From the NCBI GenBank assembly GCA_937899145.1, contig CALBPW010000548.1:1-6058 (forward strand): a stretch of 6,058 nucleotides of DNA, written 5' to 3'. A program made the position numbers and the translations under genes. The DNA comes from an uncultured Bacteroidota bacterium (GTDB lineage Bacteria > Bacteroidota > Bacteroidia > Bacteroidales > SZUA-534). Each line of letters begins with the position of its first letter. Position 1 is the stretch's first letter. Below are positions 1 through 5,848 of this stretch, one piece after another. The notes below the pieces were generated by a model that was not told the origin of the DNA, made no database searches, and worked only from the letters and a program-made list of their open reading frames with translations.

Positions 1-19
1 ATTTTTTTCAGAATAGCAA

Positions 20-241
20 ATGTTTTGGGGATTTTTTTTAAATGAAAGAGCCGTGGTTTGTAACCTTTTTCTGTCAACTAACTCATTGATTGAATGGGGA
101 AAAAATCTAACTTTGGTAGCCGTATCGTTATTAAATGAAGATGATGTTTTAGCCTACAACGACCAACCAAGAAACAGGAAAAATAGGCGAAAATTCCTAC
201 TATCCGAGATTAAGAACTTATTAAATGCTAAAATTGAATAA
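20..241 (+). CDS. Short unidentified protein, possibly the tail of a broken upstream gene
   Basis: A 73-residue open frame that I do not recognise. It has no signal peptide; the first part is mildly hydrophobic and the C-terminal third is basic and hydrophilic (NDQPRNRKNRRKF, then a short amphipathic helix). It ends 17 bases inside the start of the polymerase/ligase gene, an overlap typical of genes in one operon, which argues for a real 3' end. An in-frame stop (TAG, 14-16) lies just before the ATG. A run of eight T residues (about 32-39) sits near the start, and the other two forward frames are open into this run and stop just after it. The frame could therefore be the C-terminal end of a longer upstream protein that changes frame at the T-run, by mutation or sequencing error. 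No function is proposed. Confidence 0.4.
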   Translation: MFWGFFLNERAVVCNLFLSTNSLIEWGKNLTLVAVSLLNEDDVLAYNDQPRNRKNRRKFLLSEIKNLLNAKIE

Positions 242-2084
242 CATAGAACGTATGCGGATTGTTGAGAAAATAATGCCATTTTGTTTGGCATTATTTTTTT
301 GTCGCACAGTATTTATCGGCTATAAGTATCTGTTTTTTGCAACGCTTGTGCCATGTGTTGTTTTTTCTGCATATTCGTTCTTTAAAAATGGCATCGCAAA
401 ACCAAAATGGAGAGGAATATTGTTGCCGCTGATGGTGATGGCATTGTTTTCCGCCCATTTCGCGCCGTTGAGTAACGTCGTGAAAGAATCGGTTAACCTG
501 TTGCTGATATTGTATTTCGTGGCTTTTGCAGATTTGTATTATGCGGGCGAAAAAACAGAAACGTTTTTGAAATGGATTTTGCGGCTTACAATGTTGGCGG
601 GATTAACAGCCATAGTCAGGTTCGGATTGATGGTGTTGGGAGTGCGAATTCCATTAGGTGAAAAACTTTTTGAGGGAGTAGGTTTCACGTTGGTCAACGA
701 TTGCAATTTCTACTCATTATTCTTCATCTTATCAATAATTATATCGGTTTGGTTGTTTGTTGATAAGAAAATCAGCGGAGCAAAACTATTTATAATCAAT
801 ATTATATCGGTTATAAATATTGTGGCTGTAATGTCTCGGCGTGGATATGCGCTTTATGCGTTGGTTATTTTCGGGATAGTTTTGCTGTCCATATTTAAAT
901 ACAATTGCAACAAAAAACTACTGACACTCAGCTTGGCACCAATTGTTTTGTCTGTTTTCGGAGTTTTGGCTGTTCTGCTGTCATTCAATAAGATATACAC
1001 CGATGAACTGTCGATTGACGATAAATACAAGTACTATAAAGTTTACACTTTGTTAGATGATGGCGCTACATTTTACGAGTTCGATTTTCGGCAAAAAATG
1101 GCCCGTTATCAAAAATTCGATTATGCGATTGGCGATAATTTATTCCGCAATGGCGATTTAAAACACGGCCTTGATGATTGGAATTATTTGCCGACACCGC
1201 ACGATTGCATCAGGTTTGATTTGGTTGAGGCCGATGACGGTTCTAAGGCAATCAGGGTTGATAGAGGCTGCTCAAGAGGCTATTGGCAAGTTCTTTATTC
1301 TGGCCGTCCGATTTTCTATCATAGAAATGTAACATACAATCTTTCGTTCACTTACAGAGTTTTAGAAGGAATAGACCGACCATTCTTTGTTGGCTGGTGG
1401 GTAAACGAAGGACAAGGGTGGCGTCATAATCTGTCGCCGACAATCACGCAAATAGATAGTGTATGGAATCATTGCAGTGTGTCGTACACATTTGTTAACG
1501 ACAGACTGAATCCGAATTGCTTCATAAACTCTTTGCGCGCCGGCTCCTCCATCGAAGTGAAAGACATAAGCCTAACTTGCAACGATACAACTGGTCTTCC
1601 GATGTATGCCGACCAATTGCCCGATAGTGTTATTCACAGCTTCTTTGTGGGTGCGGGTGGCGATACGGTTAATTATATGACAAAACCTCGCACCGACCGT
1701 TGGCGCTATGCCCAAGAGCTTTGGCAGACGCGTTACGATACAAAGCAAAAAATCTTTGGACAAGGTTTTAGCTATTTGGAATGGTATGGCGAGAAGTTTT
1801 GGCGTAATCCCAAACGCTACGATTTTCCGCACAATCCTATCATTTCGTCATTCCTTTATTCAGGAATTATTGGCGGTATTTTATATATTATCTTCTTGAT
1901 AATGAGTCTGTGGCTCTATTGGAAGAAACGGCGGCAGATGGGCATATTCTTCATAATGTATCTTTGTTGCATGTTCTTCAGTATGTTCAGCGGTAGCAGC
2001 CATTTCAGTTTCCCGCTGTTTGCGTTTTTGTCGTTTGTGCCTTTTGTGGAGTATAAGAGTGAGGTAAGTGCGGAGAAATGCTAA
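225..2084 (+). CDS. O-antigen polymerase/ligase-family membrane protein with an inserted CBM4/9-like domain
   Basis: A 619-residue inner-membrane protein. About nine hydrophobic segments lie in residues 16-254, then a very long hydrophilic stretch (about 255-535), then three more hydrophobic segments (about 540-608). This matches the Wzy/WaaL superfamily, which polymerises polysaccharide repeat units or ligates them to a lipid acceptor on the periplasmic side. Supporting motifs are MSRRGY (203-208), where the family usually has an SGSR-like motif, and, near the C-terminus, R490-x-x-R-W, the FGQGFS turn (511-516) and PHNPII (535-540) followed by a membrane helix; the HN pair is typical of the O-antigen ligase domain. 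Unusually, residues about 303-455 read as an extracytoplasmic beta-rich module opening with NLFRNGDLKHGLDDW, the start signature of CBM4/9 carbohydrate-binding domains. Most family members are 400-450 residues, so the insert explains the extra length. The ATG at 252 is an alternative start. Polymerase and ligase cannot be told apart from sequence. The regulator gene follows after 9 bases. Confidence 0.85.
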   Translation: MLKLNNIERMRIVEKIMPFCLALFFCRTVFIGYKYLFFATLVPCVVFSAYSFFKNGIAKPKWRGILLPLMVMALFSAHFAPLSNVVKESVNLLLILYFVAFADLYYAGEKTETFLKWILRLTMLAGLTAIVRFGLMVLGVRIPLGEKLFEGVGFTLVNDCNFYSLFFILSIIISVWLFVDKKISGAKLFIINIISVINIVAVMSRRGYALYALVIFGIVLLSIFKYNCNKKLLTLSLAPIVLSVFGVLAVLLSFNKIYTDELSIDDKYKYYKVYTLLDDGATFYEFDFRQKMARYQKFDYAIGDNLFRNGDLKHGLDDWNYLPTPHDCIRFDLVEADDGSKAIRVDRGCSRGYWQVLYSGRPIFYHRNVTYNLSFTYRVLEGIDRPFFVGWWVNEGQGWRHNLSPTITQIDSVWNHCSVSYTFVNDRLNPNCFINSLRAGSSIEVKDISLTCNDTTGLPMYADQLPDSVIHSFFVGAGGDTVNYMTKPRTDRWRYAQELWQTRYDTKQKIFGQGFSYLEWYGEKFWRNPKRYDFPHNPIISSFLYSGIIGGILYIIFLIMSLWLYWKKRRQMGIFFIMYLCCMFFSMFSGSSHFSFPLFAFLSFVPFVEYKSEVSAEKC

Positions 2085-2093
2085 TCCGGAATT

Positions 2094-3461
2094 ATGAGAT
2101 TGTCAGAGGATAAACACACAGAATTCAAGCAATCGTTTAATGACGATGTGATAATATCCCTTGTCGCATTTGCAAACACCAAAGGAGGGATGGTTTATGT
2201 CGGAATGAAAGATGATGGCAAAGTTTGTGGCGTATCTTTGGGTAAAGAATCTTTGCAAAATTGGCTGAACGACATCAAACTAAAAACCGAGCCGTCGATA
2301 ATTCCTGATGCCGAAATTATTGAGATTGACGGAAGGACAGTTGTCGTTTTGTCAGTTCAGGAGTACCCCGTGAAACCTATCTCAATGAGGGGCAGGTATT
2401 ATTCACGACAGATGAACAGCAATCATCTGATGTCGGCTTTTGAAATATCAAATTCCATATTGCAAACAAAAAACTCAAGTTGGGATTTCTATGTCGATAA
2501 CCAACATACTATCAATGACATTGATTTTGATAAGGTTGAATATTGCATTTCGAAAATGCAGCGACGAGGAATAAATATTTCAGATGCGCCACTTGAGTTT
2601 TTGACAAAGAAGGAATATCTGCTCGATGGTCGTCTCACATTTGGCGGTTATCTGCTATTTAAAGCAAATGAAGATTTAATGACCACCATTGAACTCGGTT
2701 TTTTTCAAGATGCGGAAGGCGTTATTATAAAAGATTCAGCCCGGTTGAAGACTTGTCTTGTCGATGAGGTTGACGGCGTTATGGATTTTGTGAAAAAGCA
2801 TATCAATATGGCGATAGATATAGTCCCTACGCAAACAGAGAATATTCAACGCTGGGATTATCCGTTGGATGCCATTAGGGAAATCGTTCTGAATATGATT
2901 GTCCACCGGGATTATCGTTCGAGTGCGGATTCAGTGGTGAAAATATATCCGGACCGTATGGAGTTTTATAATCCAGGATATTTGCCTGAAGATATTTCTA
3001 TTGAGGATTTAATGTCAAATAATTACAGTTCGCGTCCGCGCAACAAGCAAATCGCCGATACATTTAAAGATATGGGTGAAATCGAGAAATATGGAAGCGG
3101 AGTCCGACGTGTAATAGATATGTTTTTAAACTGCGGGTTGCCAAAGCCTCAATGGAAACAGAGATCGGGAGGGATAGTTGTTACTGTTTGGAAAAATAGT
3201 ATTCCAGATGGTCAATTAAATGGTCAATTAAATGGTCAATTAAATGGTCAATTAAATGAATATTCGTTCAGTACGGCTCAAAAAAAGACCTTTGAATATA
3301 TTACTGCACACGAAGGATGTAATGCAATTCAAATATCAAAAGATTTGGAAGTTCCGTATAGAACCATTATCAAACACATAGATATATTATTGGAAAAGAA
3401 TTTGATAATTCGCCAAGGCAGTAAAAAGACGGGCGGTTATTATTTAATAAACAAGCAATAA
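2094..3461 (+). CDS. AlbA_2/HATPase_c_4 (Schlafen-type, AAA-4) putative transcriptional regulator
   Basis: A 455-residue soluble protein of the family often annotated as putative DNA-binding or ATP-binding transcriptional regulator. The N-terminal AlbA_2 (Schlafen-like) domain covers about residues 5-115, with E10-F-K and the conserved block FANTKGGMVYVGMKDDG (26-42). A GHKL-like HATPase_c_4 domain follows at about 255-365, with REIVLNMIVHRDY (262-274), YNPGYLPEDI (292-301), SRPRNKQIAD (313-322) and GSGVRRVIDMF (334-344). A linker of four GQLN repeats (373-388) leads to a C-terminal winged helix-turn-helix (about 394-455) ending in GSKKTGGYYLI. Length and domain order are normal for the family, so the gene looks intact. 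The biochemical role of the family is poorly defined; gene regulation or defence-related roles have been suggested. It starts 9 bases after the polymerase/ligase stop, so the two are probably co-transcribed. A partial copy of its 3' half follows directly downstream. Confidence 0.85.
   Translation: MRLSEDKHTEFKQSFNDDVIISLVAFANTKGGMVYVGMKDDGKVCGVSLGKESLQNWLNDIKLKTEPSIIPDAEIIEIDGRTVVVLSVQEYPVKPISMRGRYYSRQMNSNHLMSAFEISNSILQTKNSSWDFYVDNQHTINDIDFDKVEYCISKMQRRGINISDAPLEFLTKKEYLLDGRLTFGGYLLFKANEDLMTTIELGFFQDAEGVIIKDSARLKTCLVDEVDGVMDFVKKHINMAIDIVPTQTENIQRWDYPLDAIREIVLNMIVHRDYRSSADSVVKIYPDRMEFYNPGYLPEDISIEDLMSNNYSSRPRNKQIADTFKDMGEIEKYGSGVRRVIDMFLNCGLPKPQWKQRSGGIVVTVWKNSIPDGQLNGQLNGQLNGQLNEYSFSTAQKKTFEYITAHEGCNAIQISKDLEVPYRTIIKHIDILLEKNLIIRQGSKKTGGYYLINKQ
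3041..3200 (+). repeat. Direct repeat, copy 1 (inside the intact regulator gene)
   Basis: This segment encodes residues from about N317 to S369 of the intact regulator, the end of the HATPase_c_4 domain. It reappears at 3464-3622. Aligned by eye, bases 3051-3160 differ from copy 2 by four substitutions and one single-base deletion. The following 40 bases differ at about nine positions, after which similarity is lost. Confidence 0.85.
3210..3257 (+). repeat. Four tandem 12-bp repeats (GGTCAATTAAAT) in frame
   Basis: Four perfect head-to-tail copies of a 12-base unit that encode four GQLN repeats in the linker between the ATPase-like and winged-helix domains of the regulator. Because the unit is a multiple of three, gain or loss of copies would change linker length without breaking the frame. 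Short repeats in this linker are, from memory, common in this protein family. Confidence 0.95.
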
Positions 3462-3463
3462 CT

Positions 3464-3622
3464 CAACATGAAAATCGCCGATACATTTAAAGATATGGGT
3501 GAAATCGAGAAACATGGAAGCGGAGTCCGACGTGTAATTGATATGTTTTAAACAGCGGGTTGCCAAAACCTCAATGGAAACAAAACTCTGGAGGCACAGT
3601 TGTTACGGCTTGGAAAAATAAT
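3464..3622 (+). repeat. Direct repeat, copy 2 (start of the broken regulator copy)
   Basis: Duplicate of 3041-3200, offset by 423 bases (422 after the one-base deletion at about 3546-3549). Similarity begins three bases after the stop codon of the intact regulator, so the duplicate abuts the gene it resembles. Confidence 0.85.
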
Positions 3623-3852
3623 ATAAATGGGGAAACAACCCAAGAAACTATATATAGGTTGTCGGAAATTCAAGTTGCCATAATTGATTATTTGAAAAAG
3701 TGCCCTAAGGCGACACGTAAGGAACAGGCAACGGCTATTGGAAATATTTCCGAGGATGGAGTAAAGTACAATTTGGCAAAACTGCACGGCTTGGGTTGGT
3801 TAAACATATGGGTAGCACCAAATCAGGATATTGGATAGTGGTAAAAAAATGA
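3464..3852 (+). pseudogene. Truncated, twice-frameshifted C-terminal copy of an AAA-4 regulator gene
   Basis: The remnant carries only the end of a HATPase_c_4 domain and a winged-helix tail; the AlbA_2 domain and most of the ATPase-like domain are absent. It reads in three successive frames. 3468-3551 gives KIADTFKDMGEIEKHGSGV and on to DMF, then stops. One missing T in the T-run at 3546-3549 (five T in the intact gene, four here) restores the next part, SGLPKPQWKQNSGG followed by a linker and NISEDGVKYNLAKLHGLGWL. A second single-base loss in the A-run near 3802-3804 restores the expected ending HMGSTKSGYWIVVKK, stopping at 3850-3852. That ending matches the usual terminus of this family, which supports the reconstruction. 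Without restoration, the middle part is an open frame of 92 codons from an internal ATG (3560-3838) and could still make a small winged-helix peptide. The linker and winged helix are not those of the upstream gene, so the remnant derives from a related paralogue or from recombination between two. Confidence 0.8.
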
Positions 3853-3873
3853 AAATTATTTATGTATCCGACT

Positions 3874-3908
3874 TTTGGAAAGTCATGAGCATGTTTGGCG
3901 TATATTTG
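3874..3908 (+). promoter_or_regulatory. Candidate Bacteroidota-type promoter for aepX
   Basis: TTTG (3874-3877) lies 23 bases before TATATTTG (3901-3908), a full match to the -7 consensus TAnnTTTG of Bacteroides sigma-ABfr. The spacing is slightly longer than usual (about 19-21). The box lies about 38 bases before the aepX ATG, in the only sizeable gap between the pseudogene and aepX. Matches to this short motif occur by chance in AT-rich DNA, so support is moderate. Confidence 0.4.
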
Positions 3909-3946
3909 TCCAAAGTTATATTGTATTAAAATAAATTCTATAAAAT

Positions 3947-5245
3947 ATGAAAACAGTCTATTGCGGTATGAGTGCCGACTTAATCCATCACGGGCACTTG
4001 AACATCATTCACGAGGCGATGAAACTCGGCGAAGTTACCGTTGGAGTGCTTACCGATGAAGCGATTGCCAGTTATAAACGCTTGCCTTACCTTACGTATG
4101 AGCAAAGGGCGGAAATCGTGTCAAACATAAAGGGCGTCGAAAGAGTTGTTCCGCAAACCACATTGGACTATGTTCCGAACCTTGAAAAACTGAAACCCGA
4201 TTTTGTGGTTCATGGCGACGATTGGATGACTGGCGTTCAGCAGGAGACGCGCCAAAGAGTGATTGACTGCATTGCAAAATGGGGCGGCAAGGTGGTTGAT
4301 ATTCCGTACACACCAGGCATTTCTTCCACCGCGCTTAATGCCGAAGTTCGCGAGATTGGCACAACGCCCGAAATCCGACAGAGGATGTTAAGACGGCTTA
4401 TAGCGGCCAAACCGATCGTCCGCATTATGGAGAGCCATTCAGGTTTGACAGGTCTTATCATTGAGAAAACAAAAGTCAAGGTCAACAACAAGACCGAGGA
4501 GTTTGACGGAATGTGGGCAAGCTCGCTGACAGATTCCACAAGCAAAGGCAAGCCTGACATTGAGGCCGTTGACCTTACAACGCGCCTTCACGGCTTGAAC
4601 GATGCTTTGGAGTGCACCACCAAGCCTGTCATTTTTGACGGCGATACTGGCGGCAAAATCGAGCATTTTGTGTTCACCGTCCGCACGTTGGAGCGGCTGG
4701 GCGTTTCGGCAATTATTATTGAGGACAAAGTGGGATTGAAGAAAAACTCGCTTTTCGGAACTGATGCCGTTCAAATGCAAGATTCGATTGAAGGATTTTC
4801 AGAAAAAATCAGAGCTGGCAAAAGGGCGCAAATCGCTCAAGACTTTATGATTATCGCCCGTTGTGAGAGCCTTATCGCTGGCAAGTCGGTTGAAGATGCG
4901 CTTGAACGTTGCTTTGCATACGTTGAGGCTGGCGCCGACGGAATTATGATTCACAGCAAGAACAAATCGGGTGAGGATATTAAGGAGTTTTGTCAGAAAT
5001 TCCGTCAGAAGCACACTTCGGTACCGATTGTTGTTGTGCCGACAACCTACAACCAGATAACCGAAGAAGAGCTTGCAAGTTGGGGCGTTAATGTGGTCAT
5101 TTACGCCAACCACATGTTGCGTTCGGCATATCCGGCAATGGTGAACACCGCCAAATCAATCCTTACACACCACCGCTCGCTTGAGGCCAACGATTTGTGT
5201 ATGAGTGTTAAAGAAATACTCGAACTTATTCCTGGAACGAAATAA
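3947..5245 (+). CDS. aepX: Phosphoenolpyruvate mutase fused to an N-terminal cytidylyltransferase domain
   Basis: A 432-residue bifunctional cytoplasmic enzyme. The C-terminal part (about 155-430) is PEP mutase, which converts PEP to phosphonopyruvate and forms the C-P bond that starts phosphonate biosynthesis. It carries the diagnostic EDK-x5-NS signature (E259-D-K-VGLKK-N267-S268), WASS (190-193), DGDTGG (231-236) and the active-site-region motif AR-x-ES (R305, E307). The [10 protein letters not shown] form separates true mutases from isocitrate-lyase-like relatives. In most relatives the residue after AR is not Cys; here it is C306. The N-terminal part (about 1-140) is a nucleotidyltransferase fold with HHGH (14-17, the HxGH motif) and GISSTAL (124-130). 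It probably makes a CMP-activated phosphonate for transfer to a glycan or lipid. This fusion is known from Bacteroides polysaccharide loci. The upstream leader is A-rich with no Shine-Dalgarno sequence, and the ATG at 3947 places the first beta strand at once, so the start is convincing. Which phosphonate is activated is inferred. Confidence 0.93.
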   Translation: MKTVYCGMSADLIHHGHLNIIHEAMKLGEVTVGVLTDEAIASYKRLPYLTYEQRAEIVSNIKGVERVVPQTTLDYVPNLEKLKPDFVVHGDDWMTGVQQETRQRVIDCIAKWGGKVVDIPYTPGISSTALNAEVREIGTTPEIRQRMLRRLIAAKPIVRIMESHSGLTGLIIEKTKVKVNNKTEEFDGMWASSLTDSTSKGKPDIEAVDLTTRLHGLNDALECTTKPVIFDGDTGGKIEHFVFTVRTLERLGVSAIIIEDKVGLKKNSLFGTDAVQMQDSIEGFSEKIRAGKRAQIAQDFMIIARCESLIAGKSVEDALERCFAYVEAGADGIMIHSKNKSGEDIKEFCQKFRQKHTSVPIVVVPTTYNQITEEELASWGVNVVIYANHMLRSAYPAMVNTAKSILTHHRSLEANDLCMSVKEILELIPGTK

Positions 5246-5258
5246 AGCGTGCGTGTAG

Positions 5259-5288
5259 TTTGAAAAACGCTAATTATTAGTATCTTTG
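5259..5288 (+). promoter_or_regulatory. Candidate Bacteroidota-type promoter for the toxin-antitoxin pair
   Basis: TTTG (5259-5262), 18 bases, then TATCTTTG (5281-5288), matching both elements of the Bacteroides consensus with near-normal spacing. The box ends 19 bases before the antitoxin ATG at 5308, so the leader would be short. This suggests that the pair is transcribed independently of aepX. Transcription through the pair could also supply the downstream dehydrogenase, which has no convincing promoter of its own. Confidence 0.5.
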
Positions 5289-5307
5289 AAAGATTATTGG
5301 TTGAAAT

Positions 5308-5535
5308 ATGTGTACAGTAAACATTAAAGTTGACGTGTCGGTAATCCGAAGTATCAATCCTGCGCTTACCAGCATCGAGAGCATAGAACGCTGGTTGCAG
5401 AATCAGGTTAATTTTATGATTCAGGATCAGATTGAAAATAAGTCAGAATCAAGAGAATTTACGCATAATGTAACGGTTGAAGAATTATATGGTGCTATTG
5501 AGAAAGATATAACTGAAATCTATGCAGATCTCTGA
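5308..5535 (+). CDS. Putative antitoxin of a type II toxin-antitoxin pair
   Basis: A 75-residue acidic protein with the N-terminus MCTVNIKVDVSVIRSINPAL, followed by a helix around IERWLQNQVNFMIQDQIEN and an acidic C-terminal end (VEELYGAIEKDITEIYADL). Small proteins beginning MCTV with a beta strand and a W-x-Q helix are, from memory, common in Bacteroidales directly upstream of RelE/ParE-type toxins, where they are annotated as hypothetical or as antitoxins. The beta-helix-helix start resembles the ribbon-helix-helix DNA-binding fold, and the acidic tail would bind the toxin; both points are inferred. The stop codon overlaps the toxin start by 14 bases, the usual coupling in such pairs. If the fold is right, the protein would repress its own promoter just upstream. 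Confidence 0.7.
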   Translation: MCTVNIKVDVSVIRSINPALTSIESIERWLQNQVNFMIQDQIENKSESREFTHNVTVEELYGAIEKDITEIYADL

Positions 5536-5827
5536 TTATCAATATATAATAACCCCACTGGCAGCGCAAAAAATACGATCTTTTTATAGAAATGTAGCAA
5601 AAAAATACCGAAACACTTATGATTATGCCGATTTGTTGCATAATGTTCGTAGTGCGGTGTTTTCAATATATGGAATCGAAAAAATATTACCACGTCGGCA
5701 ACCCACAATCAAGCGATGGCACGGCTACTATATGGCAAATACTGAAAAGTGGTATTTCGCCTACTCAATCAATGGTAATACAGTAACCATAATTGATGCT
5801 TGCCACGCTCAGAATATGCACGAATAA
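5522..5827 (+). CDS. RelE/ParE-superfamily toxin-like protein
   Basis: A 101-residue basic protein of the usual length for the RelE/ParE toxin superfamily. The order fits the fold: an N-terminal strand (YQYIITPLAAQKI), two amphipathic helices (about 15-53, including RSFYRNVAKKYRN and LLHNVRSAVFSIYG), and a C-terminal sheet with RRQPTIKRWHGYYM, KWYFAYSINGNTVTIIDACH and the closing QNMHE. The W-Y-F-A-Y strand followed by a hydrophobic strand and a final His-rich turn is typical of Bacteroidales members. Family members are either mRNA interferases (RelE) or gyrase inhibitors (ParE); the sequence does not decide which. The start overlaps the putative antitoxin by 14 bases. The TAA stop is followed at once by an in-frame TGA. 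Confidence 0.75.
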   Translation: MQISDYQYIITPLAAQKIRSFYRNVAKKYRNTYDYADLLHNVRSAVFSIYGIEKILPRRQPTIKRWHGYYMANTEKWYFAYSINGNTVTIIDACHAQNMHE

Positions 5828-5848
5828 TGAAATAAATTTGGAACTAAA

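Noticed and set aside
1..45. Open stretch in frame 1 ending at TGA 43-45, possible C-terminal tail of an upstream gene
   Set aside because: Only 14 codons are visible and they match nothing recognisable, so it cannot be called a gene end with any confidence.
85..115. ATTG, 19 bases, TAACTTTG: a promoter-like match that could drive the polymerase/ligase gene
   Set aside because: The -7 box fits TAnnTTTG, but it lies inside an open frame, the upstream box is imperfect, and several chance matches are expected in AT-rich DNA.
1572..1899. Open frames on both strands inside the polymerase/ligase gene
   Set aside because: They are out-of-frame readings of a continuous membrane-protein gene and show no family features.
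3849..3929. 26-codon frame beginning at an ATG that overlaps the pseudogene's restored stop codon
   Set aside because: Very short, no recognisable family, and it covers the candidate aepX promoter, so it is more likely non-coding.
4092..5113. Reverse-strand open frames of about 70-113 codons within aepX
   Set aside because: They lie opposite a gene with clear catalytic motifs, overlap one another, and their translations show no family features.
5246..5271. Inverted repeat AGCGT / ACGCT after aepX as a transcription terminator
   Set aside because: Only a 5-bp stem with a 16-base loop and no T-run after it, and it overlaps the candidate toxin-antitoxin promoter.
5833..5840. TAAATTTG as a -7 promoter box for the dehydrogenase
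   Set aside because: It ends 8 bases before the GTG start and has no TTTG element at the right distance upstream.
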